A DNA stretch of 64,000 bases from Mytilus trossulus (taxonomy: Eukaryota > Mollusca > Bivalvia > Mytilida > Mytilidae), in assembly GCF_036588685.1 (NCBI RefSeq), contig NC_086382.1:70095999-70159998 (forward strand), given 5' to 3'. The position numbers and the translations under genes were made by a program. Under the pieces are notes generated by a model, which was not told the origin of the DNA, did no database searches, and saw only the letters and a program-made list of their open reading frames with translations. Within the stretch, counting starts at the first letter, position 1, and each line of letters opens with the position of its first letter. Shown here in pieces: positions 1-10,793 of the stretch.

Positions 1-1300
1 TTTGTTGGATTGGTAATAATTATTTAGACAGTTTTCATCAGCGATGTAGCGTGCCACTTATTGAAATATTCTATTATTATATTAGACAAAATAGGAAAAC
101 GTTTATGAGGGGTTTTTTTTCTAGATTATTCGATTCTCTAGCGTTCAGTAAACAAACAAGTCATTTCTTCATATTATATTCATTGGAGATGGTAAAATAT
201 CAGTCGTTAATCGTAAAACAGATATTCCATAAAGGGCAGCCAACCAAGTTTACGAAAGAAATTGTTCACCCCTACCCCTTGGACCCCTTGTACCTCTTGG
301 TATACTCGCATCTTTGTGAGTAGCAACTTTCAATCAAAACAATTATATATGGAAAAAATCTCTGAAATATCGTATAAACTATGAGATATATACTACATAT
401 GCTTGCGCTGCTGAAATGTTGCTATATAGAAGTCGAAATTTCATAATAGGGAACCGGGTAATTTTAAAACTTAAAAATTTATGTACTCCGTATTACTTAA
501 GAGATATTTTTGATCTTTTGAACGTTTGTTTCAATACAAACAAAAGTCGACAAATAACCACCTTTCCATATTGATATCTCCTATGTTGGTCGTAGACAGT
601 ATATCGGTCAATATATTCATTCTACATTATCATCAAACGGTCGATGACAGAATGAATGTGACACGATTTGAATATGTATAGTTCAAAATCTGGGACCGAC
701 TATGTGTCTCTCATCCAAGGCAATAACGTTAAAGGCGATGACCTGGTCCACTTTCTTTTCTTAAATGTAGAACATTGTTTAATTTGAGGCCACTGCATCT
801 GTTTCGTGACAAAATTCCGTGATAATTCACATTGTTTTCACGTTCATGAAATTCACATGTATCTAACACGATACATTTTACATCCCGTACCAATTTTACA
901 TTTTTTTTTAAGAAATGTGTTTTGTCAGTTGTGAATATGATATATCAAGCTAAATTAAAATAAATCTGGGACTAACATATAGGTATAAGTACTTGCATAT
1001 ATTTACAGGTACTGAAAGCATTTAAGAATTCTTAATCAACTTGCGTTAGTTAATGCATTTCTAAATCCTTAATTGGCTTTGACTGGTGGGTGCGTTATTG
1101 CGAAACGCTTGATTTATATTTTTGTCTCATCAATTCCTTGCGAGTATTGTGATTTGAAGTCATCATTTTTTATCTGTGTCATTCATCGTTAACTTTTTTC
1201 CACGAAATTATTCTAGGTGTGATATGAAGCATGTTCTTCTTATATCTACTGGCGAAATTTGTCTTCTATACTAAAGCACATAAAGACTAGCAACTGTCAT
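1..1300. other. No gene seen
   Basis: AT-rich. A stretch at 365-440 (GAGATATATACTACATATGC, GCTGCTGAAATGTTGCT) matches 27815-27860 near the Penelope-like fragment, so at least this part is repeat. The 90-codon open frame at 51-323 has no recognisable feature. Confidence 0.5.
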
Positions 1301-1309
1301 TTTCAATAT

Positions 1310-1535
1310 AATGGAAATTGCTACGTCTGTCGTACAAGTGAGAGGTTTAGCGCTATAAAACCAGGTTCAATCCACCATTTTCTACATTTGAAAATACCTG
1401 TACCAGGTCAGGAATATGACAGTTGTTGTCCATTCGTTTGATGTATTTTATCATTTGATTTTGCCGTTTGATTAGGGACTTTCCGTTTTGAATTTTCCTC
1501 AGAGTTCAGTATTTTTGTGATTCTACTTTTTTATA
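1310..1535 (-). repeat. SINE-like repeat, family M1
   Basis: Reverse-oriented copy of the family seen at 42283 and 52713: on the minus strand CACAAAAATACTGAACTCTG ... CTTGGTACAGGTATTTTCAAATGTAG-type blocks. The open frame across it is a by-product. Confidence 0.6.
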
Positions 1536-2526
1536 ACATGTAGCATTATTGTTTAAACCAATGATTATATTAAACGTATAAATATCACTGAGTAAAGGCT
1601 GGCGAAAAATAATTTTATTTAGATTCGGTACATTAACAAACAAATTAAAAACAATGTTTTTTGTCAATTTTTGAAAATAAGATCATATACATCAATACAT
1701 GAACAAAGAATGCAATATACATGCAAATACACAATAACAAATCAGCACGACTTTAGTGTGGAAAAGATAACATTACAAGCTGTAAAAACATTAATATTGG
1801 AAGTAAATACTTAATTAAAGTAAAACTATCTATATACATTGTACGTTCGTTTTTTTAATTTCTAAAAACTAAATGAGCATATTAAGTTGTTTGCCTATCA
1901 CATAGAAAATCAGACAGCACACAGCATAAATATAAAACTCATGCAGACAGAAGTAAGCATATCAAATATGATTAATTTTATTAAAGGTGTATGTGCGCCT
2001 CATGAGTGTATGATGCAAACGCCCCTATGTGTAACGACTGTGGTTGACCTGCTAACTAAATTCAATCAAACAATTTAAACTCTGTTGCAAGCTAGTTAGT
2101 TTGGAAACATATACATTTCTGAACATGTATAAAATAAAATAAGCTGCAAGCAGAGCAGAGCAACAGCAATTAGAACTATTACAGAAATTAACAAGAGTTA
2201 TAAATATGTGACGATGTTTTAGTCATAGAGTGGTATGAGATGCAGTGTCCATACACAATTACTCACTATATATGTGATGGTTCGAACTTATAGTATTTGT
2301 ATGATGTAACTATATCTAAAGAGTAAAATCACTGTGAAAACTGTCTAAATATGAGAAAATAAAGAGTGGCAGGTAGGTGAAACTTACATAAATGAAGAGA
2401 TAAATGAAAAATGAACAGATTGATGCCCGATTTATATAATTCCAATGCCGTCAGTCGGCACCAGAAGCGACGTAGCAGCGCATCTATTTTGGGTGGGCAA
2501 ATAACCACTTTTTGATATGGGACGAG

Positions 2527-2581
2527 CTCTGACGTCCCACGGCCCCAGCTTGTCTGGCAAAACAGCGGTTGGACGTCAGAG
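2527..2581. repeat. Inverted repeat in a GC-richer island
   Basis: CTCTGACGTCC at 2527-2537 and GGACGTCAGAG at 2571-2581, perfect 11-bp arms with a 33-nt loop. The surrounding 2470-2600 is notably less AT-rich than its neighbours. Confidence 0.5.
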
Positions 2582-2750
2582 TAATCTCGGTCTAGTTGTT
2601 TTTATAAACCTGTAATTAATGTTTGTTTAGCATTCTTTATGCTGGTTTAATCTATATGAAACTGAAGGAATGAGAATTGAAAAATGTTGAAACACTTTTA
2701 AGATGACAGATTTGTAGAAGCAAATTGCTTGTTTCTCAATCCTTATTATA

Positions 2751-2876
2751 GGGTTATTGCATGAATATTGGGGAATATTGTCCCAAGTAAAATTTTATAT
2801 TGCACTCGCAAGCTCATGCAATATAAAATTCTACTGTATTAGGGACAATATTCCCCAATATTCATGCAATAACCCT
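2751..2876. repeat. Long near-perfect hairpin (small foldback repeat)
   Basis: Arms GGGTTATTGCATGAATATTG and its mirror, extending about 34 bp perfectly (2751-2784 against 2843-2876), then an imperfect inner stem to a loop near 2805-2816. Non-coding; a MITE-like element is possible. Confidence 0.7.
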
Positions 2877-2889
2877 TTTAATGTATATC

Positions 2890-4960
2890 AATATAATATT
2901 TGAAAGTAAAAAATTGTTTAAACTTAAAGTTTTTGTCGTTGATTTCATCATGAATTTTGAGGATGCATTGCACTAGTGCAATATTGGAATTTATTGCACG
3001 CTAACTTTTTGTTACATTCTGATGGAAATATTATATTGCTATGCAATAATATATATTATTTCTTTTGTACATGTTGTATAATATTGTCAAATGTTGATTT
3101 ATCTGAATAAGTATTGTTTAAACTAAACTCTTTAAAGTTTAAGAGATTATCATACAATTTTAAAACCAAACACAACTCTTTCTTTTTTTTTCATCTTCAT
3201 TCCCAGCAGGGATAGGGGAAACCAAATATCATTTTTGCATGGCTTGATCTCAACGAATAGAAAATAGGGGGTGTATGCAAGAAAAGCTAAGATTTAAAAA
3301 AAAAAAAAAGACTTTTAATTAGTTTGATCTATTACAGATTTTCATTGTGATCAAGTCACTAATACAAGTATTATGTTAATGCCAGCATTTATTGGTCACA
3401 AAGAGTCCTACACACAGGACGTAGTCAGTATTGTTGTTCAAGGTAGTATGAAACCTGTAGTACAGGATATTGCTTAGTGCATTCTTGATTTTTTTTTTTA
3501 CACATCCTATGTTCATCAATGCCGAGTGGATTCATAAACCTTTCAATAAAGAGGAGGATTACATTAGTCGCATTATATATAACGACGTTTAGGATGTTGG
3601 GTAACAATTGTTAACGTATTTAGATTCACTGTGGGGAATAAGCCACTAATAGTGCAAAAACACATTTTGTGGTGGTGAATTTCAGCTATATATCAGTATT
3701 TGTTTAAAATCTATATTCTAGACAGTCAGAATCACAATGATGGCGAAAAAGAGTCTAGCACAAAATGACAAACTTCATTGTTAGTGTTTAATAGTGTGAA
3801 TAATTTTGAATGCATCTTTTATCAATTTTGATGTTTTTTTTAATATTCTGCTTGTGTTCACGTTATATAACTGTTGTCTTATATATTATTTTCCATTTAT
3901 AGAATATATGCCATGAAAAGTCAAAGTCATTATCGGCATGAATGTGAAGACTTCTCTATTAACTGTTATCACGACTTTGTCAATCTATAGTGACAATGCA
4001 TTGTGAATTGAACATATGTTCTATTCGGATGATTATTCATGATTATAGATGTCTTGTAAGACAACCAGTTTATAAACTGTGTTAGGAAAGGCAAATCAGG
4101 CATGAACTTTAACAAATCGGGATGTTTTTAAGGAGAAGTCGGGGTTTTGGTCAATATGTTGTCTAATATCTGTTTATATAACTGTTGTTTATTGTTGAGG
4201 ATACCTTTTTTTTTTTCTTTTTTTCCCCAAGTTAATATCTTTTATTACATATCTGCTGTTTTAACAATTTACTTGGATTACAGCGTTTGCCCGAGTATCC
4301 CTGTTATTAGTTACTGAATTTCAAGGAAAAAGCTCAGTAAAGTATACTAAATTATTAAAGTTTTAATTATATAACATATACATTCCTTTAAATACAGTGT
4401 ATACATATTAAGAATAAAATTCCATGGTATAAATCACGTGTTTACGGAACATCAATTTGCCTTCCGAATTTTTATTCATTTCCCATGTTCGTATCATTGA
4501 CACAGTTATTTGTACTTGACCTTTTGTGCTGGATTAGTAACCAATTCATTCTCCGAAAGCTAGTGCAAAAGGAAGCACATGTTTGTTGTGAAAATAAATT
4601 GTTTGATTAGATAAAACTTGTTTGGTAGGTATTATATACTGTTCGTTAGCAATTTTGTCATAGAAACAAAATAAATGCATCTAGAGTGAAAAAGTGTAAA
4701 TGTATCTGGAAATATAATAGAAACAACATAAAGAATAAAGAGTTAACATGTGATTTGATACCAACATACACACAATTACTTGAGGATATTTGGTGTAAAA
4801 CAAATCAGTGTTGAATTATAAACATTTTAGTTTTTAAAAAGTATAATAGATAAAGTGTCTTGTTTTGTTTGTTTACACATAAAAAAAAATGAAAAACCAA
4901 CAACTACAACATACATGTACAATATAAAGTCTAGCATAGCTATTAATTTTCACTCATCAT
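2890..4960. other. No gene seen apart from the dead exon at 3742-3778
   Basis: Homopolymer tracts (3181-3192, 3297-3310, 4206-4225) and the decayed duplicate flank of copy A (3780-4090). Nothing else recognised. Confidence 0.5.
3742..3778 (-). pseudogene. Dead signal-peptide exon of the peptide family (copy A)
   Basis: On the minus strand the sequence starts ATG and reads MKFVILC, as in gene B exon 1, then meets an in-frame TAG. The donor GTAAG is replaced by ATCAT. Similarity to gene B appears to continue upstream past the ATG, through the 5' leader (shared TTATTCACA...AAAAC-type stretch) and further out (3780-4090 against 25663-25960). This suggests a segmental copy rather than chance. No exon 2 or exon 3 remnant was found to its left. 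Confidence 0.65.
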
Positions 4961-4971
4961 ACATTTCAATT

Positions 4972-6040
4972 ACATATATTTTTGAATATTTTTAACCATC
5001 TTACTTATTGTTTTATTTCTATACTCCATCAGATAATATCTGTATTTATATTCTTGTTTAAATATTTCATAAACATTAACTTGATTTATCTTATTATTTG
5101 AAATACAATTGCATTTGTGTAGAGTGAATATCATTTAATGAGTCCTCTTCTATTTTATATCCTACTACTAAGTGTTTTAAAGTAAATATATGCTCACCTA
5201 TATGAAGCTTATTTAATAGAATACAAATTTTATTCCAAAAAACTTTGAAATAAGTACATTCCATGAAATTGTGTTGATAAGTATCTGGTACCCCACACAC
5301 TGAACACAAATTGGTGTTCTTAATTTTCCATGTGAAAAGATGTGTACCTACAGGTAATATTTAATGTAATAACTTCCATCGAATCATTTTTAATTTATTG
5401 TCTTCTAAATAATTGAAAATAAAATTTAATGTGTATCTAATTTTTGGTTGATTTCTATCTATATTTAGTTCTTTCCGCCATTTTGTAAACCCTATAGGAA
5501 TATCTTTACTTACATTTGATAGAATTACATAAATATCTTTATTATTATTTTTTTGTAAATCATATATAATTGCGCTTTGTTTTAAAGATATTTGATTTTT
5601 ACACTTAACAATAGTTTTTGGTGACTTCTTTTTTTGTAATATATCTGTCCAATGATTTGGCATACTCTTTCTTATATGTATTATTTCAGCAATTCAATTT
5701 CTTTTACATTTTAACTTATTGAGTATTTTTTCTTTTGATATTGAACCTTTGTCATCAATTATGTCCTTTACATAGATTATGTTGTCTTTTATCCAATGAA
5801 TAAAAACTAAACTGTGCCGTTTTAACTTTATGTATTTATTACCCCATATAATTTGTTGTCTGATGGTTCTAAAGTTTTCTGGTTTGTTAGATTGACCACC
5901 GCCATATTTTACCCAAGTTTTAAGTATTTCAAAGTAAAAATAAGGATTTTTTTTTATTTATTTATTGATTTTAAATTATCCAGATTCATGTGAAATATTA
6001 ACAGATTTGATCCATATTGATTAAAGTATAATGTCGGATT
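4972..6040 (-). pseudogene. Tx1/L1-like LINE ORF2, 3' part
   Basis: Minus-strand fragments in shifting frames. The stretch 5361-5663 encodes MPNHWTDILQKKKSPKTIVK and onward. The stretch 5094-5309 encodes a CSVCGVPDTYQHNFMEC motif, the C-terminal CCHC-like zinc knuckle of many LINE ORF2 proteins. Another frame continues to about 4972 (ending in a KMVKNIQKYM-like tail). Frameshifts and stops show it is dead. The upstream part continues at 8945-9058 on the other side of the foldback element, which is inserted in it. Confidence 0.7.
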
Positions 6041-6085
6041 AATTTTCTACGGAAGCCGATAAGGGCCATTCAAAAAAATAAATTT

Positions 6086-6253
6086 ATGTCGTTATTACGA
6101 CATAGCATGTCGTAATTTCGACATAACATGTCGTTATTACGACATCACTATGTCGTAATTTCGACATAACATGTCGTTATAACGACATCGCTATGTCGTA
6201 ATTTCGACATATCATGTCGTAATAACGACATAGCTATGTCGTAATAACGACAT
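6086..6253. repeat. Array of self-complementary 18-mers, left arm
   Basis: About eight units spaced 21-22 bp, each close to ATGTCGTAATTACGACAT, which is its own reverse complement. Variants differ mainly in the central TAAT/AATT letters and the 3-4 bp linkers (AGC, AAC, CACT, CGCT). Each unit can form a short cruciform, and the array can pair with its mate at 8689-8899. Confidence 0.85.
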
Positions 6254-6369
6254 CGCTATATTTAAAAGAATATGTATTATGATAGGCAAAAGACTAAATG
6301 ACAAAGAAATTAACAATTATACGTCATCATAATGTCCCCGATAATTAGAAAAGCCCCCGCATAGTCAGC

Positions 6370-6377
6370 TATAAAAG
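6370..6377 (+). promoter_or_regulatory. Inward TATA box in left arm of foldback element
   Basis: TATAAAAG followed by AGGGAGAG, pointing into the element. Its mirror copy is at 8566-8573 on the minus strand. Promoter function is inference. Confidence 0.35.
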
Positions 6378-8565
6378 AGGGAGAGTCTCCGAAATGCTGT
6401 GTGGCAGACAGTGTTATTATTCAATTATTAGCTCCCTTGGTAAAACTCCAAATTTCATATTTAATGTATTCTATTGTTAAATAATTTACATGAAGCTTAA
6501 TAAGTATATATTTGTTAATTGCATAGCTTTTGCTGATGTCCCCATCCAACGTTACATTTATGAAAAACTGTTTTAACTTTTATGTATAGTGATCCTATTC
6601 TCTGATCTTCTTGATTCTTGAGAGGAACAACGACATGTGTCGGTTCTTTGAGGCGTTAAAGTCGTTTTTTTACCAAATTTCATTTGACTCGACTGCATAT
6701 TATAGTAGAAAATGAATAAAAATAGTAAGACAATAATAAAATCTAACAAAAGTACAAATATTTGCCTCATGTGAGTTCAAATATTGCTGATATTCAATAA
6801 AATCTTCTCTACACAGTTGTTTTTCAAACGGTAGCCATTTTGTCCAAGTTGATATTTCGTTTTTCAAAGCAGTTAAAAGGCGTATTTTTTTAAAATTGGT
6901 CAAAACAAAAGTTAGATATACGAAGAGTAAAAAATGCCAAGATTCTTTCCTTATTAACTACATATTTGGGTCTTAAAGGAATAAAATGCTTCCATACATT
7001 ACAAAACGGTAGCCAATTTTTTAAATGTGCTAAAGTTTCAATTAAATGTTTATGATAATTAAAACAAATCGTGTTATGAAATTTGGAGAAAGATGTTAAT
7101 GATTGCTGCCGAATTTTTTTTAGTGCATGTTGCTAAAGACTCGATCCGCCCGGGGAAATAGGTTCGACACAGGTTAAATTTTGCAATTTTTATTAATTGT
7201 ATAGTTTTTAACGATTTATTTAAAAGAATTTGGAAATGGGGGAAAATCCCATTTTATAAAATAAATTGAAATTTATGTTACGGAAGTACTCCGAAATGGA
7301 TCATTTAAAGTCATCACTTCAGTTAGGTGCACTCACCAATATCAAAACACTTAATATCAGTTCACGGAACATTTTACTTCGCGATTTGTCCTGCTATTTC
7401 GTGATGAAAGTAATTCCTGTACTAGCGAAGCCGGAACTTTTCGTAAATATAAACTTGTGCATGAAATGGAGGTAATTGAAAGACGAATCCCAAACAGCAA
7501 CGAAAACCGTTTCATCGAATTAAAAAAAAATGGGATTATATTTGTATTTGCCGTTTTCGCGGACGACCCAGGAGTAGATTACTACATTTTAAAATGTATA
7601 TATCTGAAGATGACTTGGGAAATTATTCTCAAGCCAAGGTTCAAGTAATTGAAGGGGTGTATTTCGACAACTTATGTGTCAGGGAAAATACAATTTTATT
7701 CAAATTTAACCAAGGGTAAAAATGTTCGATTTACTTGCAGAGATAGGGGATGAATTAAGATATAGAAATTTTACAATGACAGATGATATGCAACTTAAAA
7801 GTTAAACATCCTATGATAAAAAAAATATGAAAACCGTATACATGTACTTCCGTCTCATCTTTTTTTCCTACATTACTTGCGACAGTACTGCATTTTAAGT
7901 TGAAATAACTTAAAGGGTAAACATTATTATATCGATTTCCACAACTCGAGGTAATTTTTTGATAAAATGACATAACAAAACGAACAGAACCAGAATCAAC
8001 CAACACTATAAAAAACTGAATAAAACTTGCAAACTCTTCGACGTCGCATTTTGTTGTAGGAATATCGTGTCCAACGTTTGAAAGTAGCATTAGAGTAATT
8101 GATACTTTATTTCCCCCTTATTGCAAGAAGCTATGTAGTATGCGCTTTTTTTTAGGGAGATGGGATGCTTGGCTGGCAAGATAGGCTCACATATTCACAT
8201 AGTATTATCTTCCTTAACTGTCTGTACAGCTATTTGTTAAACGTTTAAAATTAGTTAACCTCCATCGTGTTTTATAAAATATATAAGTTTCTCACTGAAG
8301 GTTTTCAAAGAAGGTATCCAAAGATTTTGCGACGATGCAAATATTAAACTTCACAATATAAATAAATATCTTTAACCAATGAATTCAAATAGCAAAAGCT
8401 ATGCAATCAACAAATATATACTTATTAAGCTTCGTGTAAATTATTTAACAACAAAATGCATTAATTATGAAATTTGGAGTTTTACCAAGGGAGCTAATAA
8501 TTGAATAATAACACTGTCTGCAACACAACATTTTGGGGACTCTCCCTCTGGTATCTTACCTCCCT

Positions 8566-8573
8566 CTTTTATA
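8566..8573 (-). promoter_or_regulatory. Inward TATA box in right arm of foldback element
   Basis: TATAAAAG on the minus strand, the counterpart of the one at 6370-6377. Convergent transcription from the two would give complementary RNAs across the interior. Confidence 0.35.
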
Positions 8574-8688
8574 GCTGACTATGCGGGAGGTTTCTAATTA
8601 TTTGGGGCATTATGATGACGTATAGTTGTTAATATCTGTGTCATTAAGCCTTTTGGCAATCATAATACATATTCTTTTATAAATAGCG

Positions 8689-8899
8689 ATGTCGTTATTA
8701 CGACATAGCGATGTCGTTATAACGACATAGTGATGTCGTTATTACGACATGATATGTCGAAATTTACACATGTTATGTCCAAATTACGACATAGCGATGT
8801 CGTAATAACGACATGTTATGTCGAAATTACGACATAGCGATGTCGTAATAACGACATGTTATGTCGAAATTACGACATGCTATGTCGTAATTACGACAT
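8689..8899. repeat. Array of self-complementary 18-mers, right arm
   Basis: About ten units of the same palindromic 18-mer as the left arm; two units are decayed (around 8753-8790). The larger copy number explains part of the length difference between the two inverted-repeat arms. Confidence 0.85.
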
Positions 8900-8944
8900 A
8901 AATTTTTTTTTTTGAATGGCCCTTATCGGCTTCCGTAATTTTCC

Positions 8945-9058
8945 AATTTGACACATTAAAATTACACCTTCTTTTAATCTTTTCCCCCATTGAATTTTTA
9001 TTGCATCAATAAATTTGTCAATATCTATCATTCCAAGACCTCCCTCAGTTTTTGACGT
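8945..9058 (-). pseudogene. LINE ORF2 fragment flanking the foldback element
   Basis: The minus strand encodes KTEGGLGMIDIDKFIDAIK followed by a WGKRLKEG stretch, the conserved segment after the RT thumb in Tx1/L1-type ORF2. It continues directly into 6040 and below once the foldback element (6049-8936) is removed. The same segment occurs uninterrupted and in opposite orientation at 13607-13870. The upstream boundary, near 9058-9070, abuts the 3' end of the DIRS-like element. Confidence 0.7.
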
Positions 9059-9076
9059 AATGGAAATATACAAGAA

Positions 9077-9953
9077 TCATGATGATAACTTTTGTTGTGC
9101 TTTTTTAATTACATTTTTACTAGTTCTTATATAGCGACAATAACTATTAGAATTCCATCTACCTAATGTTTTAATTAAGTGATCCTCAATATTAGATTTT
9201 CCATCTGTTGTAGCAGCTCCAATTCGAAATGAATGTCCGTTAAAGGCCACAGATACCCAAAGGATGCTTTAACTTGCTGATGAAAAATTATCTTTCTAGA
9301 GCTTTACCAGATTCGTCAATAAATAAAGCACTATTATTTTGAAATTTAAACATGATGTTCCTTACAATCAAATAATCATGTAAAGCTTTAAATGGACCAC
9401 AATCATGATTTAGCTTGTGAAGTTGAACATCAACACCCATCCTGAAAGGGTCAGTCTTAGACTGCTTTAAATGTAAAATAACATAGTCAGAATAAAATAA
9501 AACATCAGATATACATAAATTGTTGTTACAATCAAATGATTTTGACCTGCGAATTGTAAATTCGCCACAGTGTAAGAAACCATAAAAAGCTACTGTAAAA
9601 GCAGTATATGACATCTGGTCAAGAAAAGGTGAAAAAATTCCTTCTTTAAGCTTAACACATAAATGTTGAAGGATATCAAAAGTTATGGTTAAGCGATCTT
9701 TAATGATTGGTTTCTGTAATCTTTTAATAGAATTTAAAAACAAGGACAGTCTCTCTAAATTGTAACTAGAATTATTGAAAGGAGAACATATGTTGTCCTT
9801 TAAGCATCTATGTCTAATTCCACATATGTATAGTTTAATTGTAGAGTACTGTAATTTGAGATGTTGAAAGCAATGTGTAGCAAAATATATCAATAGATCT
9901 TCTGACACTGTATGAGGCTTGCTGTCACTAACACTTATACCATTTAATAGCAA
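9077..9953 (-). pseudogene. Tyrosine recombinase of DIRS/Ngaro-like element, frameshifted
   Basis: The stretch 9953-9288 encodes 221 codons of a tyrosine recombinase, including the N-terminal SAM-like helices and the FYGFLHCGEFT motif. The C-terminal part lies in another frame (about 9265-9077) and carries GHSFRIGAATTDG (the H-x-x-R box) and RWNSNSYCRYIR with the catalytic tyrosine region, ending in TGA at 9079-9077. A frameshift near 9270-9290 separates the two. The first catalytic arginine, normally in FLRxGE, is histidine here (codon 9570-9572). In DIRS-type retrotransposons this enzyme integrates the circular cDNA. Both lesions argue that this copy is inactive. Confidence 0.8.
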
Positions 9954-10412
9954 AAATTAAAAAAAAAATATTATAACCAGTCTCATTTGACACTTTTGTC
10001 CCTTAAGAAATAGAACAATTCCATAATTTACTAACTGATTCACTCAGTGACACGTTACTTCTGAAGCACTTGGAACTATGTATGGACTCTGTACTGCTTT
10101 TGGGGCCAGCTTGTGAAAACGGATGATCTGTAAACGAGACAAGGCATCCGAAATTTGGTTTTTATAACCTGGAACATGTTTTGCACTAAAGTAAAAATTA
10201 TATTTAGCCACACACCAAGTCAGCTATCTCATCAATTTCATAATTTCTAAAGTTTTTGATCTCCCTTTTTTCACAATAGCTACAGTGGCCTCATTATCAC
10301 ATCACTAATATTCTTTTACAAGACCACTCTGGCCTCCAAAGCACTTCTGCTACAACAATAATTCTATAAAAGCTATTGAAAGGTTGTTTGTCAATGATGG
10401 TTATTCCAAAGG

Positions 10413-10778
10413 TCAGTTTGAATAAAAGAATTTCCCCCGACAAAAGCCCCCAAATCCTATTGTTGACTCAGCGTCTGTAAATAATTCCATATCAAAGCTA
10501 CTTGTTAATTCATTTTCATGAAACATAGTAATGCCATTCCAGTTTGACAAAAAACGTAACCAAAAATCCAAGTCTGTTCTACATTCTGTGCTTAAATGCA
10601 CAAAGTTAGACAAATCTTTAACTGTAGTTGACAAATTAATCAAATAAGAAACAAAAGACCTTCCAGGTAAAATAACCCTGGAAGCACAATTTAAATGTCC
10701 CAATAACTGTAAAAGTTCTCTTTTTGTACAAGATGATTTGTGGAGTATTTTGCGGATAAAATTGCATATTGTTTGCAC
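10413..10778 (-). pseudogene. RNase H-type domain of the DIRS/Ngaro-like element
   Basis: The minus strand encodes 121 codons with features of the region downstream of DIRS-type RT: KRELLQLLGHLNCASRVI, then DLDFWLRFLSNWNG and the MELFTDAESTIGFGG motif with its acidic residues. A stop separates it from the RT frame. Between it and the recombinase (about 9960-10410) the frame is broken, although the DNA reads as a decayed continuation. Confidence 0.7.
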
Positions 10779-10793
10779 TTTATTATCAGGTAA

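Larger units (their letters stand above)
6049..8936. mobile_element. Foldback DNA element with about 0.5-kb terminal inverted repeats
   Basis: The ends are exact inverted repeats starting ACGGAAGCCGATAAGGGCC. The left arm is 6049-6534 and the right arm 8391-8936; the arms match along their length with small indels. Flanks read aattttct (6041-6048) and aattttcc (8937-8944), a 7-of-8 target duplication. A LINE copy at 13607-13870 shows the unfilled site. Each arm carries an array of self-complementary 18-mers and an inward TATAAAAG. The interior (6535-8390) has only short open frames in both directions (6573-6903 minus, 7266-7650 plus, 7755-8090 minus); I recognise none as a transposase. The 8-bp target duplication would suit a hAT-type or similar cut-and-paste element, but the superfamily is not established. 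Confidence 0.8.

Noticed and set aside
6086..6253. CRISPR array
   Set aside because: Units are palindromic 18-mers with 3-4 bp linkers, not repeats separated by unique spacers, and the genome is eukaryotic.
7266..7740. Plus-strand frames in the foldback interior that join into a longer peptide across a frameshift
   Set aside because: Suggestive of a decayed protein, but no transposase motif (DDE, zinc finger) could be seen.
7755..8090. 111-codon minus-strand frame inside the foldback element
   Set aside because: No recognisable domain, no partner frame, and composition like random AT-rich DNA; kept only as a description of the interior.
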